NCBI GenBank assembly: GCA_903917955.1
Contig: CAIXCO010000045.1
Coordinates: 1-28,319 of the forward strand
DNA: 28,319 bases
Direction: 5' to 3'
Source of the DNA: an uncultured Chlorobiaceae bacterium
Lineage (GTDB): Bacteria > Bacteroidota > Chlorobiia > Chlorobiales > Chlorobiaceae
The position numbers were made by a program, and so were the translations under genes. This document shows positions 15,512-23,374 of this stretch, in pieces. Below the pieces are notes generated by a model that was not told where the DNA came from, made no database searches, and saw only the letters and a list, made by a program, of their open reading frames with translations. The first letter of the stretch is position 1. Each line of letters starts with the position of its first letter.

Positions 15512-18019
15512 ATGAAACAAACGCAAAAACTGATAACACTGGTTCTGCTTGCACTTGCACTCAACGCTGCAGGAAAAACCGTTGTAGCCAAAAATCTGCC
15601 AGTCAGAGATCGCAATACCGCAGAAGAGACAAAAACCAATGCTCCGCAAAAGGAGCCTTATACCATAACAGCCATCTCTTTCAGCGGCCTTCAATCCCTC
15701 AACGAGCAGGAATTAAAGAGTAGTCTTCCGCTCAAAGTCACAGACAAGATTACCATTCCCGGAACGGAACTTTCCGGAGCACTGCAATACCTTTGGAAAC
15801 TGCAGGTTTTCAGCGATATCAAGATCGAAAAAAACGATCTCGGCAAAAATATGATCGCGCTGATATTTACGGTCAACGAACTGCCTACGCTTGCTGAAAT
15901 AACATTTACTGGTAACAGCAAGCTCAACAGTGAGGAGCTGATAAAAACAGCGGCCCTTGTGACCGGCAAAAAAATCAGCGAACAAGAACTGCTTACCGCC
16001 GCCAATAAAATAGAAAAACTTTACGCATCAAAGGGTTACCTGGCCGCCGAAGCAAAATTCCGCCGCCAGGAGATTGGAAAAAATCAGGTCAAAGCCCTTT
16101 TCTCAATCAATGAAGGACCGAAGGTCTCAATCGAAAGAATCACTTTTCACGGAAATACTGCCTTCAGCCAGAAAAAATTGAGAGGGGTTTTCAAGGAGAC
16201 CAATCAAAGCTCATGGTGGCGTAAAATTTTCGGTACACCAAAACTTGATACTGATAAATTTGGTGAAGACAAAAACCTGCTGGTAGAGTTTTACCGGAAC
16301 AACGGTTACCGTGATGCGCGTATCCTGAGTGACGCAATCAGCTACAGCGACGACAAAAAAGGGCTCTTTCTCGATATTTATCTTGAAGAGGGAGAGAGAT
16401 ACCATATCAGAAACATCACCTGGACAGGAAATACAAAAGAATTCGCAACAACAACCATTCTTGAAAAGATTTTCAAGATCAACAAGGGTGACTTCTACAA
16501 CGCCAAACTGATCCAGGAGAAACTGAACTTTTCGCAAGACAACACCGACATCAGCTCTCTCTATCTCGATCGGGGCTACCTCTCTTTCAAAACAACCCTT
16601 GAAGAGAAGGTCATCAAACCGGACCAGGTCGATCTGGAAATCTCCCTGCATGAGGGCGAGCAATTCCAGTTCAACACCATTTTAATCAAGGGCAACACGA
16701 AAACAAAAGATCATGTGATCCGCCGTGAACTTTACACCATACCGGGAGACATGTTCAGCCGCAAAAATGTTGTCCGCAGCATACGTGAAATCAGTATGCT
16801 TAGCTATTTCGACCCGCAGCAAATCAGCCCTGATATTCAGCCGAATCCCGACAACAACACCGTTGACATGACCTACAATGTCACCGAAAAACAGACCGAT
16901 ACCTTCAACGCGTCTGTCGGCTACAGCGGCAGCGGCTTTACCGGTGCACTCGGAGTCACCTTCAGCAACTTCTCGCTTCAGGATATCTTCAACCGTGAAG
17001 CCTACAAGCCACTGCCCCACGGCGACGGTCAGCAGCTCGGTTTGCAGTGGCAATTTGGCAGTTACAACTACAACACACTCAGCCTCTCCTTTACAGAACC
17101 ATGGGCATTTGGAGGACCGACTGCTGTAGGCTTTTCAGCATTCAAAACCCATCGCGCCTACGACTATACCAACGACGGTGTCGACAACGCCAACAGCATC
17201 GACCAATACGGCACAACACTCTCCATCGGAAGGCGTCTCACCTGGCCAGACGACTACAGTTCCATCAACTGGAAGCTCAAATACCTGCACAGCGAAGGGG
17301 GCTTTTTGAGTTTTGTCGATTATGTCGATCCAAATGCTCCAGAGAAAGCTAACATCTTTTCGATATCACAGACTCTTTCTCGAAACAGCATTGACAGCCC
17401 TCTCTATCCACGAAAAGGAAGCAAAAACTGGATCACGGCAGAGCTTGCTGGTGGACCTCTTCCCGGTACGGTAGATTTCTATAAATTTACCGAAAGTTCG
17501 AGCTTTTACTTCCCGATCACAAAAAAGGTTATCTGGAACATTGCGATGCAGCACGGCTACCTTTCGACCTTCTCAAAAAATGACTACATACCCTACACCG
17601 AGTACTTCTACATGGGCGGCACCGGTATGTCTTCACTGCCCACCGTACCACTGAGAGGCTATGATGACCGGAGCCTCGGTACAAGGCTCGGTGGCAGCAG
17701 CTCCAACAGCTCAGGCCTCTATGCAGGAACCATATACTCAAAATTCAGCTCGGAACTGCGCTATCCCTTTACCCTCTCGCCCTCAGTCAGCATTTATGGC
17801 CTGGTTTTCGCTGAGGCTGGAGGTCTTTGGGAAAACCGTGAGGCCGTCGATTTTTCACAACTGAAAAAATCCGCCGGACTTGGCCTGCGGCTCTACCTGC
17901 CCATTATCGGTCAGATCGGACTTGATTACGGCTACGGCTTCGATGCCGTTAGCAGTATTCCGTTGAAAGAGAAACAAGGATGGAGCTTCATGTTCAGCTT
18001 TGGTTCATCCGCAGATTAA
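15512..18019 (+). CDS. bamA: Outer membrane protein assembly factor BamA (Omp85)
   Basis: BamA is the central channel that folds beta-barrel proteins into the outer membrane. The 835-residue protein begins with a signal peptide (about 1-27). A chain of POTRA repeats fills roughly 50-430, recognisable from repeated pieces such as ITFTGNSKLNSEEL, ITFHGNTAFSQKKL, ITWTGNTKEFATTT and ILIKGNTKTKDHVI. Then comes the 16-strand barrel from about 450. The family's loop-6 VRGF/Y motif is present as PLRGYDDRSLG (R715-G716-Y717). The last residues, MFSFGSSAD, follow the usual aromatic-rich final strand but extend past the terminal Phe, which is slightly unusual. Expressed after uppS. No skp or lpxD homologue follows, unlike the classic proteobacterial order. 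Confidence 0.95.
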   Translation: MKQTQKLITLVLLALALNAAGKTVVAKNLPVRDRNTAEETKTNAPQKEPYTITAISFSGLQSLNEQELKSSLPLKVTDKITIPGTELSGALQYLWKLQVFSDIKIEKNDLGKNMIALIFTVNELPTLAEITFTGNSKLNSEELIKTAALVTGKKISEQELLTAANKIEKLYASKGYLAAEAKFRRQEIGKNQVKALFSINEGPKVSIERITFHGNTAFSQKKLRGVFKETNQSSWWRKIFGTPKLDTDKFGEDKNLLVEFYRNNGYRDARILSDAISYSDDKKGLFLDIYLEEGERYHIRNITWTGNTKEFATTTILEKIFKINKGDFYNAKLIQEKLNFSQDNTDISSLYLDRGYLSFKTTLEEKVIKPDQVDLEISLHEGEQFQFNTILIKGNTKTKDHVIRRELYTIPGDMFSRKNVVRSIREISMLSYFDPQQISPDIQPNPDNNTVDMTYNVTEKQTDTFNASVGYSGSGFTGALGVTFSNFSLQDIFNREAYKPLPHGDGQQLGLQWQFGSYNYNTLSLSFTEPWAFGGPTAVGFSAFKTHRAYDYTNDGVDNANSIDQYGTTLSIGRRLTWPDDYSSINWKLKYLHSEGGFLSFVDYVDPNAPEKANIFSISQTLSRNSIDSPLYPRKGSKNWITAELAGGPLPGTVDFYKFTESSSFYFPITKKVIWNIAMQHGYLSTFSKNDYIPYTEYFYMGGTGMSSLPTVPLRGYDDRSLGTRLGGSSSNSSGLYAGTIYSKFSSELRYPFTLSPSVSIYGLVFAEAGGLWENREAVDFSQLKKSAGLGLRLYLPIIGQIGLDYGYGFDAVSSIPLKEKQGWSFMFSFGSSAD

Positions 18020-18039
18020 AACAAAAAAGACATGCCGAT

Positions 18040-18071
18040 AAAAAATCTTTCTTCCAAAAAGAAATTTTTTT
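18040..18071 (+). terminator. A/T-rich hairpin after bamA, likely terminator
   Basis: AAAAAAT-C-TTTCTT pairs with AAGAAA-ATTTTTT around a 5-base loop with one bulged C. The right arm ends in T7. It starts about 20 bases after the bamA stop and precedes the promoter of the next gene. Confidence 0.5.
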
Positions 18072-18083
18072 ATGCTGAAATGG

Positions 18084-18112
18084 TTGCATTAAACAGATGG
18101 ACGGTGTATTAT
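18084..18112 (+). promoter_or_regulatory. Promoter of the small outer-membrane protein
   Basis: TTGCAT (18084-18089), exactly 17 bp, then TATTAT (18107-18112). It leaves an untranslated leader of about 75 bases before ATG 18193, which is preceded by a strong AAAGGAG site at 18180-18186. It is placed directly after the bamA terminator. Confidence 0.5.
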
Positions 18113-18192
18113 TCCACTGTGAATTATACATTTTAGTTTCGTTTAAATTTTTCTGAAAAACGTTACAGAAACAAACAACAAAAGGAGAAATA

Positions 18193-18918
18193 ATGAAAAA
18201 GACTCTTTTATTGCTCACATGTCTGGCCGTTGCAGGAATTGCTCCCACTTCAGCAGAGGCCGCTAATCATTACGTAAGCGCCCACGCTGGTTTTTCCTGG
18301 TTACAGGATAGTGACGTTGTCTATACGTCGGATAATGCCCTCGGCAATGATGGCTGGAGAAATTTTTTTGATTCCGGAATTACCGGTGTTGCCGCTCTCG
18401 GTTGCGACTACGGCAGCACAAGACTTGAGGCTGAAGCCGGATACCAGCGCAACGACTGGAGTGATAGCTACACAGACCATACAATAACGGCAGGGACAGC
18501 CTCTGTCTATTCTCTCATGGCCAACGGCTTTTACGACATTCCTCTTGGCGATGATGTAGAGATCTATGGTATGGCCGGTGTCGGTGTTGCCCAGGTTAAT
18601 TTTGAAGGTAATTTTGATGCCGCAAGATATTCCGGGGAAGGGAATGGGCGGATTACGACGCCGTCAGCCCAGAACTATAAAAGTCATGAATCAACATTTG
18701 CCTACCAGCTTGGAGCTGGCATCACGGTTCCTCTCTCCAAAGGAGTCAAGCTTGATGCAAGGTATCGCTACTTTGCCACAACAGATTTCACTTATATTGG
18801 CCCTTCAGAGACCTATCTTGGCGTTAACCCTGTTGACTTGACCATCTGGAGCGATCCAGGATACAACACCAACATCTCCAGCCACAGCGTTCTGCTTGGT
18901 TTGCGAGTAGACATCTAA
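18193..18918 (+). CDS. Small outer-membrane beta-barrel protein
   Basis: The 241-residue precursor has a clear signal peptide (about 1-24, ending SAEAA). The mature protein alternates hydrophobic and polar residues in short segments rich in Gly, Tyr and Asp. Examples are YVSAHAGFSWLQD, GVAALGCDYGSTRLEAEAGY, TFAYQLGAGITVPLSKGVKL and the final SHSVLLGLRVDI. This is the pattern of an eight-stranded porin-like barrel of the Omp25/OmpA-like (OMP_b-brl) group. It has its own promoter, a strong ribosome binding site and a rho-independent terminator, so it is a single-gene, probably well expressed unit. Adhesion, pore and structural roles are all possible; sequence does not decide. Confidence 0.85.
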   Translation: MKKTLLLLTCLAVAGIAPTSAEAANHYVSAHAGFSWLQDSDVVYTSDNALGNDGWRNFFDSGITGVAALGCDYGSTRLEAEAGYQRNDWSDSYTDHTITAGTASVYSLMANGFYDIPLGDDVEIYGMAGVGVAQVNFEGNFDAARYSGEGNGRITTPSAQNYKSHESTFAYQLGAGITVPLSKGVKLDARYRYFATTDFTYIGPSETYLGVNPVDLTIWSDPGYNTNISSHSVLLGLRVDI

Positions 18919-18958
18919 AGAGAAGTCTTGCACTCTCTCTCGGTATTCGTCAGACAGC

Positions 18959-18987
18959 AAAAAAGCCCTGCATTGCGGGGCTTTTTT
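18959..18987. terminator. Bidirectional rho-independent terminator
   Basis: AAAAAAGCCCTGC, ATT loop, GCGGGGCTTTTTT: a 13-pair stem with one G-U wobble, flanked by A6 and T6, so it works in both directions. It ends the outer-membrane protein gene (plus) and also lies beyond the stop of the nuclease gene on the minus strand. Confidence 0.9.
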
Positions 18988-19021
18988 GGTTTATGGCCTT
19001 TTGAAGAACGGGTCACCCAGC

Positions 19022-19618
19022 TCACGAGCTGCTTTTCAGCCGCGATATTTCGTCGCGCAGCCTTGCAGCCTCTTCGTAGTTTTCATTGTTTATAGCATCA
19101 TTAAGCTCTGACTGCAACTCTTCGAGCAGAGCATCAGTACGAAGCAATCCGGGCAGCATCTCTTCATCGGGTTCAAGGGGAACCTCATCCTCCTCACCCT
19201 CCTCTTTCTGCTCCTCCTTAATCCCTGCCTCATTCATGATCTCTTCGGTCACAAAGAGAGGAGCATTGAAACGGACAGCAATGGCAATAGCGTCGCTCGG
19301 GCGTGCATCAATTTCATGCACCTCTCCGTTCACCTCACAAATCACCTTGGCATAAAAGGTCTCATTGTGCAGTTCATCAATAATAATTTCATTGACATGC
19401 AAATGAAAGGCATCGGCAATATTCTTGAAAAGGTCATGGGTGAAAGGACGCGGAGGCTTAATGTTTTCAAGTTTGAGGGCAATGGCCTGTGCCTCAAAGC
19501 CACCAATGATGATAGGGAGTTTCCGTTTTCCCTCAAGCTCATAAAGAATAAGGGCATAGGCTCCGTTGGTATGGGGACTTGTTGAGAGTCCAAGAATATC
19601 TACCTGAAGTTTACGCAT
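19022..19618 (-). CDS. Bifunctional nuclease family protein with UVR domain
   Basis: Residues 1-135 form the BFN (DUF151) domain: MRKLQVDILGLSTSPHTNGA, the LPIIIGGFEAQAIAL core and the conserved EIDARPSDAIAIAVRFNAPL with ARPSDA. A linker made almost entirely of Glu and Lys (KEEQKEEGEEDE) leads to a C-terminal UVR motif (about 165-198, NDAINNENYEEAARLRDEI), the helical hairpin that UvrB/UvrC-type proteins use for contacts. BFN proteins have been reported to have RNase and DNase activity, and the BFN+UVR form is common in Bacteroidetes/Chlorobi. It has 198 residues and lies 81 bases after the etfA stop on the same strand, so it may be at the end of that transcript. Its cell function is not settled. 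Confidence 0.9.
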   Translation of the reverse strand: MRKLQVDILGLSTSPHTNGAYALILYELEGKRKLPIIIGGFEAQAIALKLENIKPPRPFTHDLFKNIADAFHLHVNEIIIDELHNETFYAKVICEVNGEVHEIDARPSDAIAIAVRFNAPLFVTEEIMNEAGIKEEQKEEGEEDEVPLEPDEEMLPGLLRTDALLEELQSELNDAINNENYEEAARLRDEISRLKSSS

Positions 19619-19699
19619 GGGTTCAAGAAAAAGAATTAACGTTGCCGCGAAGTAATAAAATCAACCATCTCCGCTCTCTTAACACTAAAGTACAGTTAA

Positions 19700-20686
19700 T
19701 CATCTCTTCTTCAAAAATTCCTGCAACTCTTCGATCAGTTTTGGCAGCACAAGGTGCACATCTCCGACAATACCGTAATCGGCAACATCGAAAATCGGGG
19801 CATGCAGGTCACGATTGATCGCGACTATTGTACCTGCAGAGCCGATGGCCGCAAGATGCTGGGGAGTCCCCGATATGGCGCAGGCCAGGTAGAGTGCCGG
19901 TGCCACGGTTTTGCCGGTCTGACCGATCTGTTCTGCATGGGGACGCCACCCTTCATCAACCACCGGGCGGCTCGCCCCCACAGCCCCACCAAGAAGCCGT
20001 GCAAGCTCTTCGAGCAGCGCAAAACCCTCAGCGCTCCCCATTCCCCTTCCGCCGGCAACAATAATGGCTGCTTCAGCCACATCCGGCACACCCTTGCGCA
20101 TCGTCATGCGGCGAACCAGTGGAAAAAGCTCTTGACTGGTGAATGAGAGGGGCTCAAGAAGCTCAAAAGTGATGCTGGCTCCAGAAATAATTGTAGCGGA
20201 AGAAGCTGCGTGCGGAAGAATTGTATAAATTTTCAGGGAATGGCGGGGAACAGAGATAGCCATGGCTGCACCGGAATAGACCGGTCGCTGGCAACCACCA
20301 CCATCCCACCATGCTTGGTCAAATGTGCATCCTGAGAGAAGTGAGGCATGGAGGCGCACCGAAAGCCTTGGTGCAAGATCACGACTAAGTGCCGTGTCAG
20401 CAAAAAAAAGAGTGGTCGCCCCTACCCTCTTCATGGTCTCAGCAATAAGTCTTGTGTAGTGCTGCGGATTGCAAAGCCTGAAAGCCTCTTCATTGGTATG
20501 GTAAACAACCCCTTTTCCTGCAAGGCAGCCATCAAGTTGCAGAATATCGGCTGGACCGGCAAGGAGTGCCGAAACACAGGTGTCTGGGCGGAGGGCCACA
20601 AACTCCTGCACAAGGTTCCACGCCTCAATGGAGGCCTCTTTTACAACGCCCTCCCTCTGTTCCAAAAAAACCAGAAATGTGTTCAT
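19700..20686 (-). CDS. etfA: Electron transfer flavoprotein, alpha subunit
   Basis: EtfA (FixB) carries the main FAD of the heterodimeric electron transfer flavoprotein. The C-terminal FAD-binding domain is clear from about residue 205: VAGGRGMGSAEGF, GASRPVVDEGW, EQIGQTGKTVAP, YLACAISGTPQHLA and VAINRDLHAPIFDVADYGI, all standard ETF-alpha signatures. The N-terminal domain is more divergent. 328 residues is normal length. The start has GAGGAG about five bases upstream. It follows etfB by about 106 bases in the same direction. No acyl-CoA dehydrogenase, FixC/FixX or ETF-quinone oxidoreductase is nearby, so electron donor and acceptor are unknown. Confidence 0.93.
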   Translation of the reverse strand: MNTFLVFLEQREGVVKEASIEAWNLVQEFVALRPDTCVSALLAGPADILQLDGCLAGKGVVYHTNEEAFRLCNPQHYTRLIAETMKRVGATTLFFADTALSRDLAPRLSVRLHASLLSGCTFDQAWWDGGGCQRPVYSGAAMAISVPRHSLKIYTILPHAASSATIISGASITFELLEPLSFTSQELFPLVRRMTMRKGVPDVAEAAIIVAGGRGMGSAEGFALLEELARLLGGAVGASRPVVDEGWRPHAEQIGQTGKTVAPALYLACAISGTPQHLAAIGSAGTIVAINRDLHAPIFDVADYGIVGDVHLVLPKLIEELQEFLKKR

Positions 20687-20792
20687 CGCGCTCCTCTTAC
20701 CTCCTCATTATTCAAATTGGGGTCCAGCATGTTTATTCAGTGAATAAGCCCAGAGTGCGGGCTTCACAGTGTACCGACTCAGCATGGCCGAT

Positions 20793-21545
20793 TCAGAAAA
20801 GAGCATGTTCATGAGAAAGCAGCCTGACCAGCTCTCGGGCATCGGACACAAAGCGACATTTTTTTGCTCTGACAAGAGGCTTTATGCTCGTAACGGTAAT
20901 AGAAGGGCTTTCGCTGATGGTAACCGGCAAAAGATCAATCGGTTTTTTGCGAGCCTCCATAACCGATTTGATGGTGGTTTTCCGAGGCACATTCAACCCT
21001 TTTTCAACACTGAAGAGTGCTGGATAGTGCACTTCAAGCGACTCAATGCCTCCCTCAATTTCCCGCTCCACCTGAATGCTCTCTTCGGAGGCCTCCAGCT
21101 TGATGATGGCACTGACCGATTCCATGCCGAGCAGTTCGGCGAGCATCAGAGGAACCTGGGCGCTTTGAAAGTCGGTCGAGTGTTTACCGCAAAAAACAAG
21201 GTCAGGGAGAGCTTCCCCATAAAAATCTCTTATGGCACGGCTGAGAATCAGGGAGGTTTGAAAGGGGTCTAAAACCTCTGTGGTGCAAAGCAGAAGAGCA
21301 CGGTCTCCGCCCATGGCGAGGGCTTTGCGCAGCATCTCTCTGGCCGAAGGAGAAGCAACCGAGAAGAGGGTGACCTGACTACTACTCCCCTCAAACCGCT
21401 CCTTGAGGCGCACCGCCTCTTCAAGGGCATACTCGTCGAAGGGATTCATCACTTCGTTAACCCTTGAGAGATCCTGGACTCCCTCAACAAAGCTGATCAC
21501 TGATGAAGTATCGGGTACCTGACAGAGACAGACGGCAATATGCAT
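20793..21545 (-). CDS. etfB: Electron transfer flavoprotein, beta subunit
   Basis: EtfB (FixA) pairs with EtfA and binds AMP or, in bifurcating forms, a second FAD. Signatures: MHIAVCLCQVPDTS at the start, VMNPFDEYALEEAVRLKE (about 32-49), ALAMGGDRALLL, and CGKHSTDFQSAQVPLMLAE followed by LLG. The open frame reaches 21617, but the true start is ATG 21545: it begins the conserved domain and has AGGAG nine bases upstream. That gives 250 residues. A strong hairpin lies 35 bases before the start, separating it from the tRNA genes, so expression may come by read-through or from a promoter I cannot see. Confidence 0.93.
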   Translation of the reverse strand: MHIAVCLCQVPDTSSVISFVEGVQDLSRVNEVMNPFDEYALEEAVRLKERFEGSSSQVTLFSVASPSAREMLRKALAMGGDRALLLCTTEVLDPFQTSLILSRAIRDFYGEALPDLVFCGKHSTDFQSAQVPLMLAELLGMESVSAIIKLEASEESIQVEREIEGGIESLEVHYPALFSVEKGLNVPRKTTIKSVMEARKKPIDLLPVTISESPSITVTSIKPLVRAKKCRFVSDARELVRLLSHEHALF

Positions 21546-21580
21546 GAGTATTCTCCTGATAGACAAAAAAAGCCATACAA

Positions 21581-21612
21581 CGAAGAAAGCCGCATTAAAG
21601 CGGCTTTCTTCG
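21581..21612 (-). terminator. Terminator hairpin after tRNA-Leu
   Basis: A perfect 13-bp stem (CGAAGAAAGCCGC and its complement) around a 6-base loop. On the minus strand it lies 11 bases after the tRNA-Leu end and is followed by TTGTATGGC and then T7. It should end the tRNA transcript, and it also lies in the 5' region of etfB. Confidence 0.75.
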
Positions 21613-21623
21613 CACAAAACAAG

Positions 21624-21705
21624 TGCCCGAGAGGAGATTCGAACTCCTACACCTTTCGGCGCTACCCCCTCAAGATAGTGTGTCTACCAATTTCACCACT
21701 CGGGC
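21624..21705 (-). tRNA. tRNA-Leu (anticodon GAG)
   Basis: The 82-base tRNA has acceptor stem GCCCGAG/CTCGGGC, a D arm typical of class II tRNA-Leu (GTGGTGAAATTGGTAGACAC), anticodon arm CTATC-TTGAGGG-GGTAG with anticodon GAG at the middle of the loop, a short variable arm, and T arm AGGAG-TTCGAAT-CTCCT. Discriminator A; the 3' CCA is not encoded and must be added afterwards. It lies 33 bases after tRNA-Lys. Confidence 0.95.
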
Positions 21706-21738
21706 TTGTCGTACTACTGAATGCAAAAAAACATTCGG

Positions 21739-21811
21739 TGAGAATAGAAGGACTCGAACCTTCGACCCTCTGCTTAAAAGGCAGATGCTCTACCGACTGA
21801 GCTATATTCTC
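21739..21811 (-). tRNA. tRNA-Lys (anticodon UUU)
   Basis: The 73-base tRNA has acceptor stem GAGAATA/TATTCTC, D arm GCTCAGTCGGTAGAGC, anticodon arm TCTGC-CTTTTAA-GCAGA with anticodon TTT, and T arm GAAGG-TTCGAGT-CCTTC. Discriminator A; CCA is not encoded (CCG follows). Likely co-transcribed with the small basic-protein gene upstream and tRNA-Leu downstream. Confidence 0.95.
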
Positions 21812-21843
21812 AACCTGTAACAAAGGTACTGGAGTACCGGAAC

Positions 21844-21951
21844 TTACTTATTCTGGTATCTCTGGCGCTTCTTGTGCCGGTTCTTACGGCGCATCTTTTT
21901 GCGCTTGTGTACCGCCATTTTATGACGTTTTCTCTTTTTTCCGCAGGGCAT
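21844..21951 (-). CDS. Small very basic COX24/AURKAIP1-like protein (35 aa)
   Basis: This is a 35-residue open frame: MPCGKKRKRHKMAVHKRKKM, then RRKNRHKKRQRYQNK. More than half of it is Lys, Arg or His. It matches the short proteins annotated in Bacteroidetes/Chlorobi as COX24/AURKAIP1-domain (DUF1713), which begin MPSGKKRKRHK and are thought to be ribosome-associated; that assignment is from memory of the pattern. AGAGGAAAG lies about 12 bases upstream of the start and a TTGCAT-18-TATTAT promoter about 35-60 bases upstream. It comes first in a unit with two tRNA genes, which fits a translation role. Its small size makes it easy to miss in automated calls. Confidence 0.8.
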   Translation of the reverse strand: MPCGKKRKRHKMAVHKRKKMRRKNRHKKRQRYQNK

Positions 21952-21985
21952 ATAGTAAGTGTCTTTCCTCTTGTTTTAAAGGCAG

Positions 21986-22015
21986 ATAATATAAGAACTT
22001 TTTCTCAAGATGCAA
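21986..22015 (-). promoter_or_regulatory. Promoter of basic-protein/tRNA unit
   Basis: On the minus strand, TTGCAT (22015-22010), an 18-bp spacer and TATTAT (21991-21986), giving a leader of about 30 bases before ATG 21951. Same form as the promoters of uppS, the small outer-membrane protein and rpsT. Confidence 0.5.
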
Positions 22016-22069
22016 ACTATTATTCATTCTCTTTTGAAGAACAGTGCATTTTTTCCCTGATAGGCCTGG

Positions 22070-23359
22070 TCAGGCATTCATGTATTTGAAAAAATCCTTG
22101 TTGTCTTTGGTGTCCATCATTTTTTCACGCATGAACTCCATACACTCGATTGGATTCTTGTCGGCCAGGTACTTTCTGAGCAGCCATGTTCTGGAAAGCT
22201 CTTCCTGTGAAAAGAGCAGCTCTTCCTTACGGGTGCTGGAACGGAGAATATCAATGGAGGGGAAGATACGACGCTCGGAGAGGCGACGGTCAAGCAAAAG
22301 CTCCATGTTGCCTGTACCCTTGAACTCTTCAAAAATAACATCATCCATGCGTGAACCAGTATCAATCAGCGCTGTGGCAATAATGGTCAAACTTCCACCC
22401 TCCTCAATATTGCGGGCCGCTCCAAAAAAACGTTTCGGTTTGGTGAGGGCATTGGCATCAATACCGCCCGAAAGAATCTTTCCTGAATGAGGGATGATGG
22501 TGTTGTGGGCCCTTGCAAGGCGGGTAATGGAGTCGAGCAGCACCACCACATCGCGCCCAACCTCCACAAGCCGTTTGGCCTTTTCGAGCACCATATCGGC
22601 CACCAGGACGTGACGTTCCGGATCCTCATCAAAGGTGGAGCTTACCACCTCTGCAGGTACGCTGCGGGCCATGTCGGTCACCTCTTCAGGGCGCTCATCA
22701 ATGAGCAACACAATGAGGTAAACCTCCGGGTGATTTTTGATGATGGCGTTGGCAATCATCTGGAGCAACATGGTTTTACCGGTTTTCGGCTGAGCCACAA
22801 TCAACCCTCTCTGCCCTTTGCCAATAGGGGTAAAGATATCCATGATACGACCACATACCTCCGACTGCTTGGTCTCAAGCTTGAGGCGTTCACGAGGAAA
22901 CAGTGGCGTCAGATTTTCAAAATAGGGCCTTTCACGGGTAATTTCAGGATCGTTACCGTCAATCGTATTGATCTTCAAGAGGGCAAAAAAGCGCTCCCCC
23001 TCTTTGGGCGCCCGAACCTGACCAGAGACGGTGTCGCCGGTACGCATGTTAAAACGCTTGATCTGCGACGGGGAGACATAAATATCGTCAGGAGAGGAGA
23101 GATAGTTGTAGTTGGCTGAGCGCAAAAAGCCGTACCCTTCCGGTATGACCTGCAGAACACCGGTGTTGACCATGACATTGCCGCTGTCAGAATCGGTATT
23201 CTTCTGTGACTGCGCCTCAATGATCTTGAAAATCAGTTCCTCCTTGCGCAGGCCGGCAGCCATAACACCAAGCTCTTTGGCCAGTACGTGCAGTTCAGAA
23301 ACCTTTTTTTTCTGGAGCATATTGATGTCCAGACCTTTAAAAACCGGATTGTTCGACAT
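22070..23359 (-). CDS. rho: Transcription termination factor Rho
   Basis: Rho is a ring-shaped RNA helicase that ends transcription at rho-dependent sites. Counting from ATG 23359 (429 residues), the protein has an N-terminal helical Rho_N domain (LQKKKVSELHVLAKELG), an RNA-binding cold-shock-like domain (VLQVIPEGYGFLRSANYNYL...DDIYVSPSQIKRFNMRTGD), Walker A PKTGKT at 191-196, LIDERPEEVTDM, Walker B VVVLLDSITRLARA, and the R-loop and secondary RNA site near LSGGIDANAL. TTG at 23374 would add five residues but the ATG is preferred. About 315 bases of non-coding sequence precede it, room for an autoregulated leader like those known for rho elsewhere. Unlike many Bacteroidetes/Actinobacteria Rho proteins it has no large N-terminal insertion. 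Confidence 0.97.
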   Translation of the reverse strand: MSNNPVFKGLDINMLQKKKVSELHVLAKELGVMAAGLRKEELIFKIIEAQSQKNTDSDSGNVMVNTGVLQVIPEGYGFLRSANYNYLSSPDDIYVSPSQIKRFNMRTGDTVSGQVRAPKEGERFFALLKINTIDGNDPEITRERPYFENLTPLFPRERLKLETKQSEVCGRIMDIFTPIGKGQRGLIVAQPKTGKTMLLQMIANAIIKNHPEVYLIVLLIDERPEEVTDMARSVPAEVVSSTFDEDPERHVLVADMVLEKAKRLVEVGRDVVVLLDSITRLARAHNTIIPHSGKILSGGIDANALTKPKRFFGAARNIEEGGSLTIIATALIDTGSRMDDVIFEEFKGTGNMELLLDRRLSERRIFPSIDILRSSTRKEELLFSQEELSRTWLLRKYLADKNPIECMEFMREKMMDTKDNKDFFKYMNA

Positions 23360-23374
23360 TGTAATTGTATTCAA

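Noticed and set aside
21546..21617. 24-residue N-terminal extension of EtfB
   Set aside because: It runs through the terminator hairpin; ATG 21545 has AGGAG upstream and starts the conserved domain.
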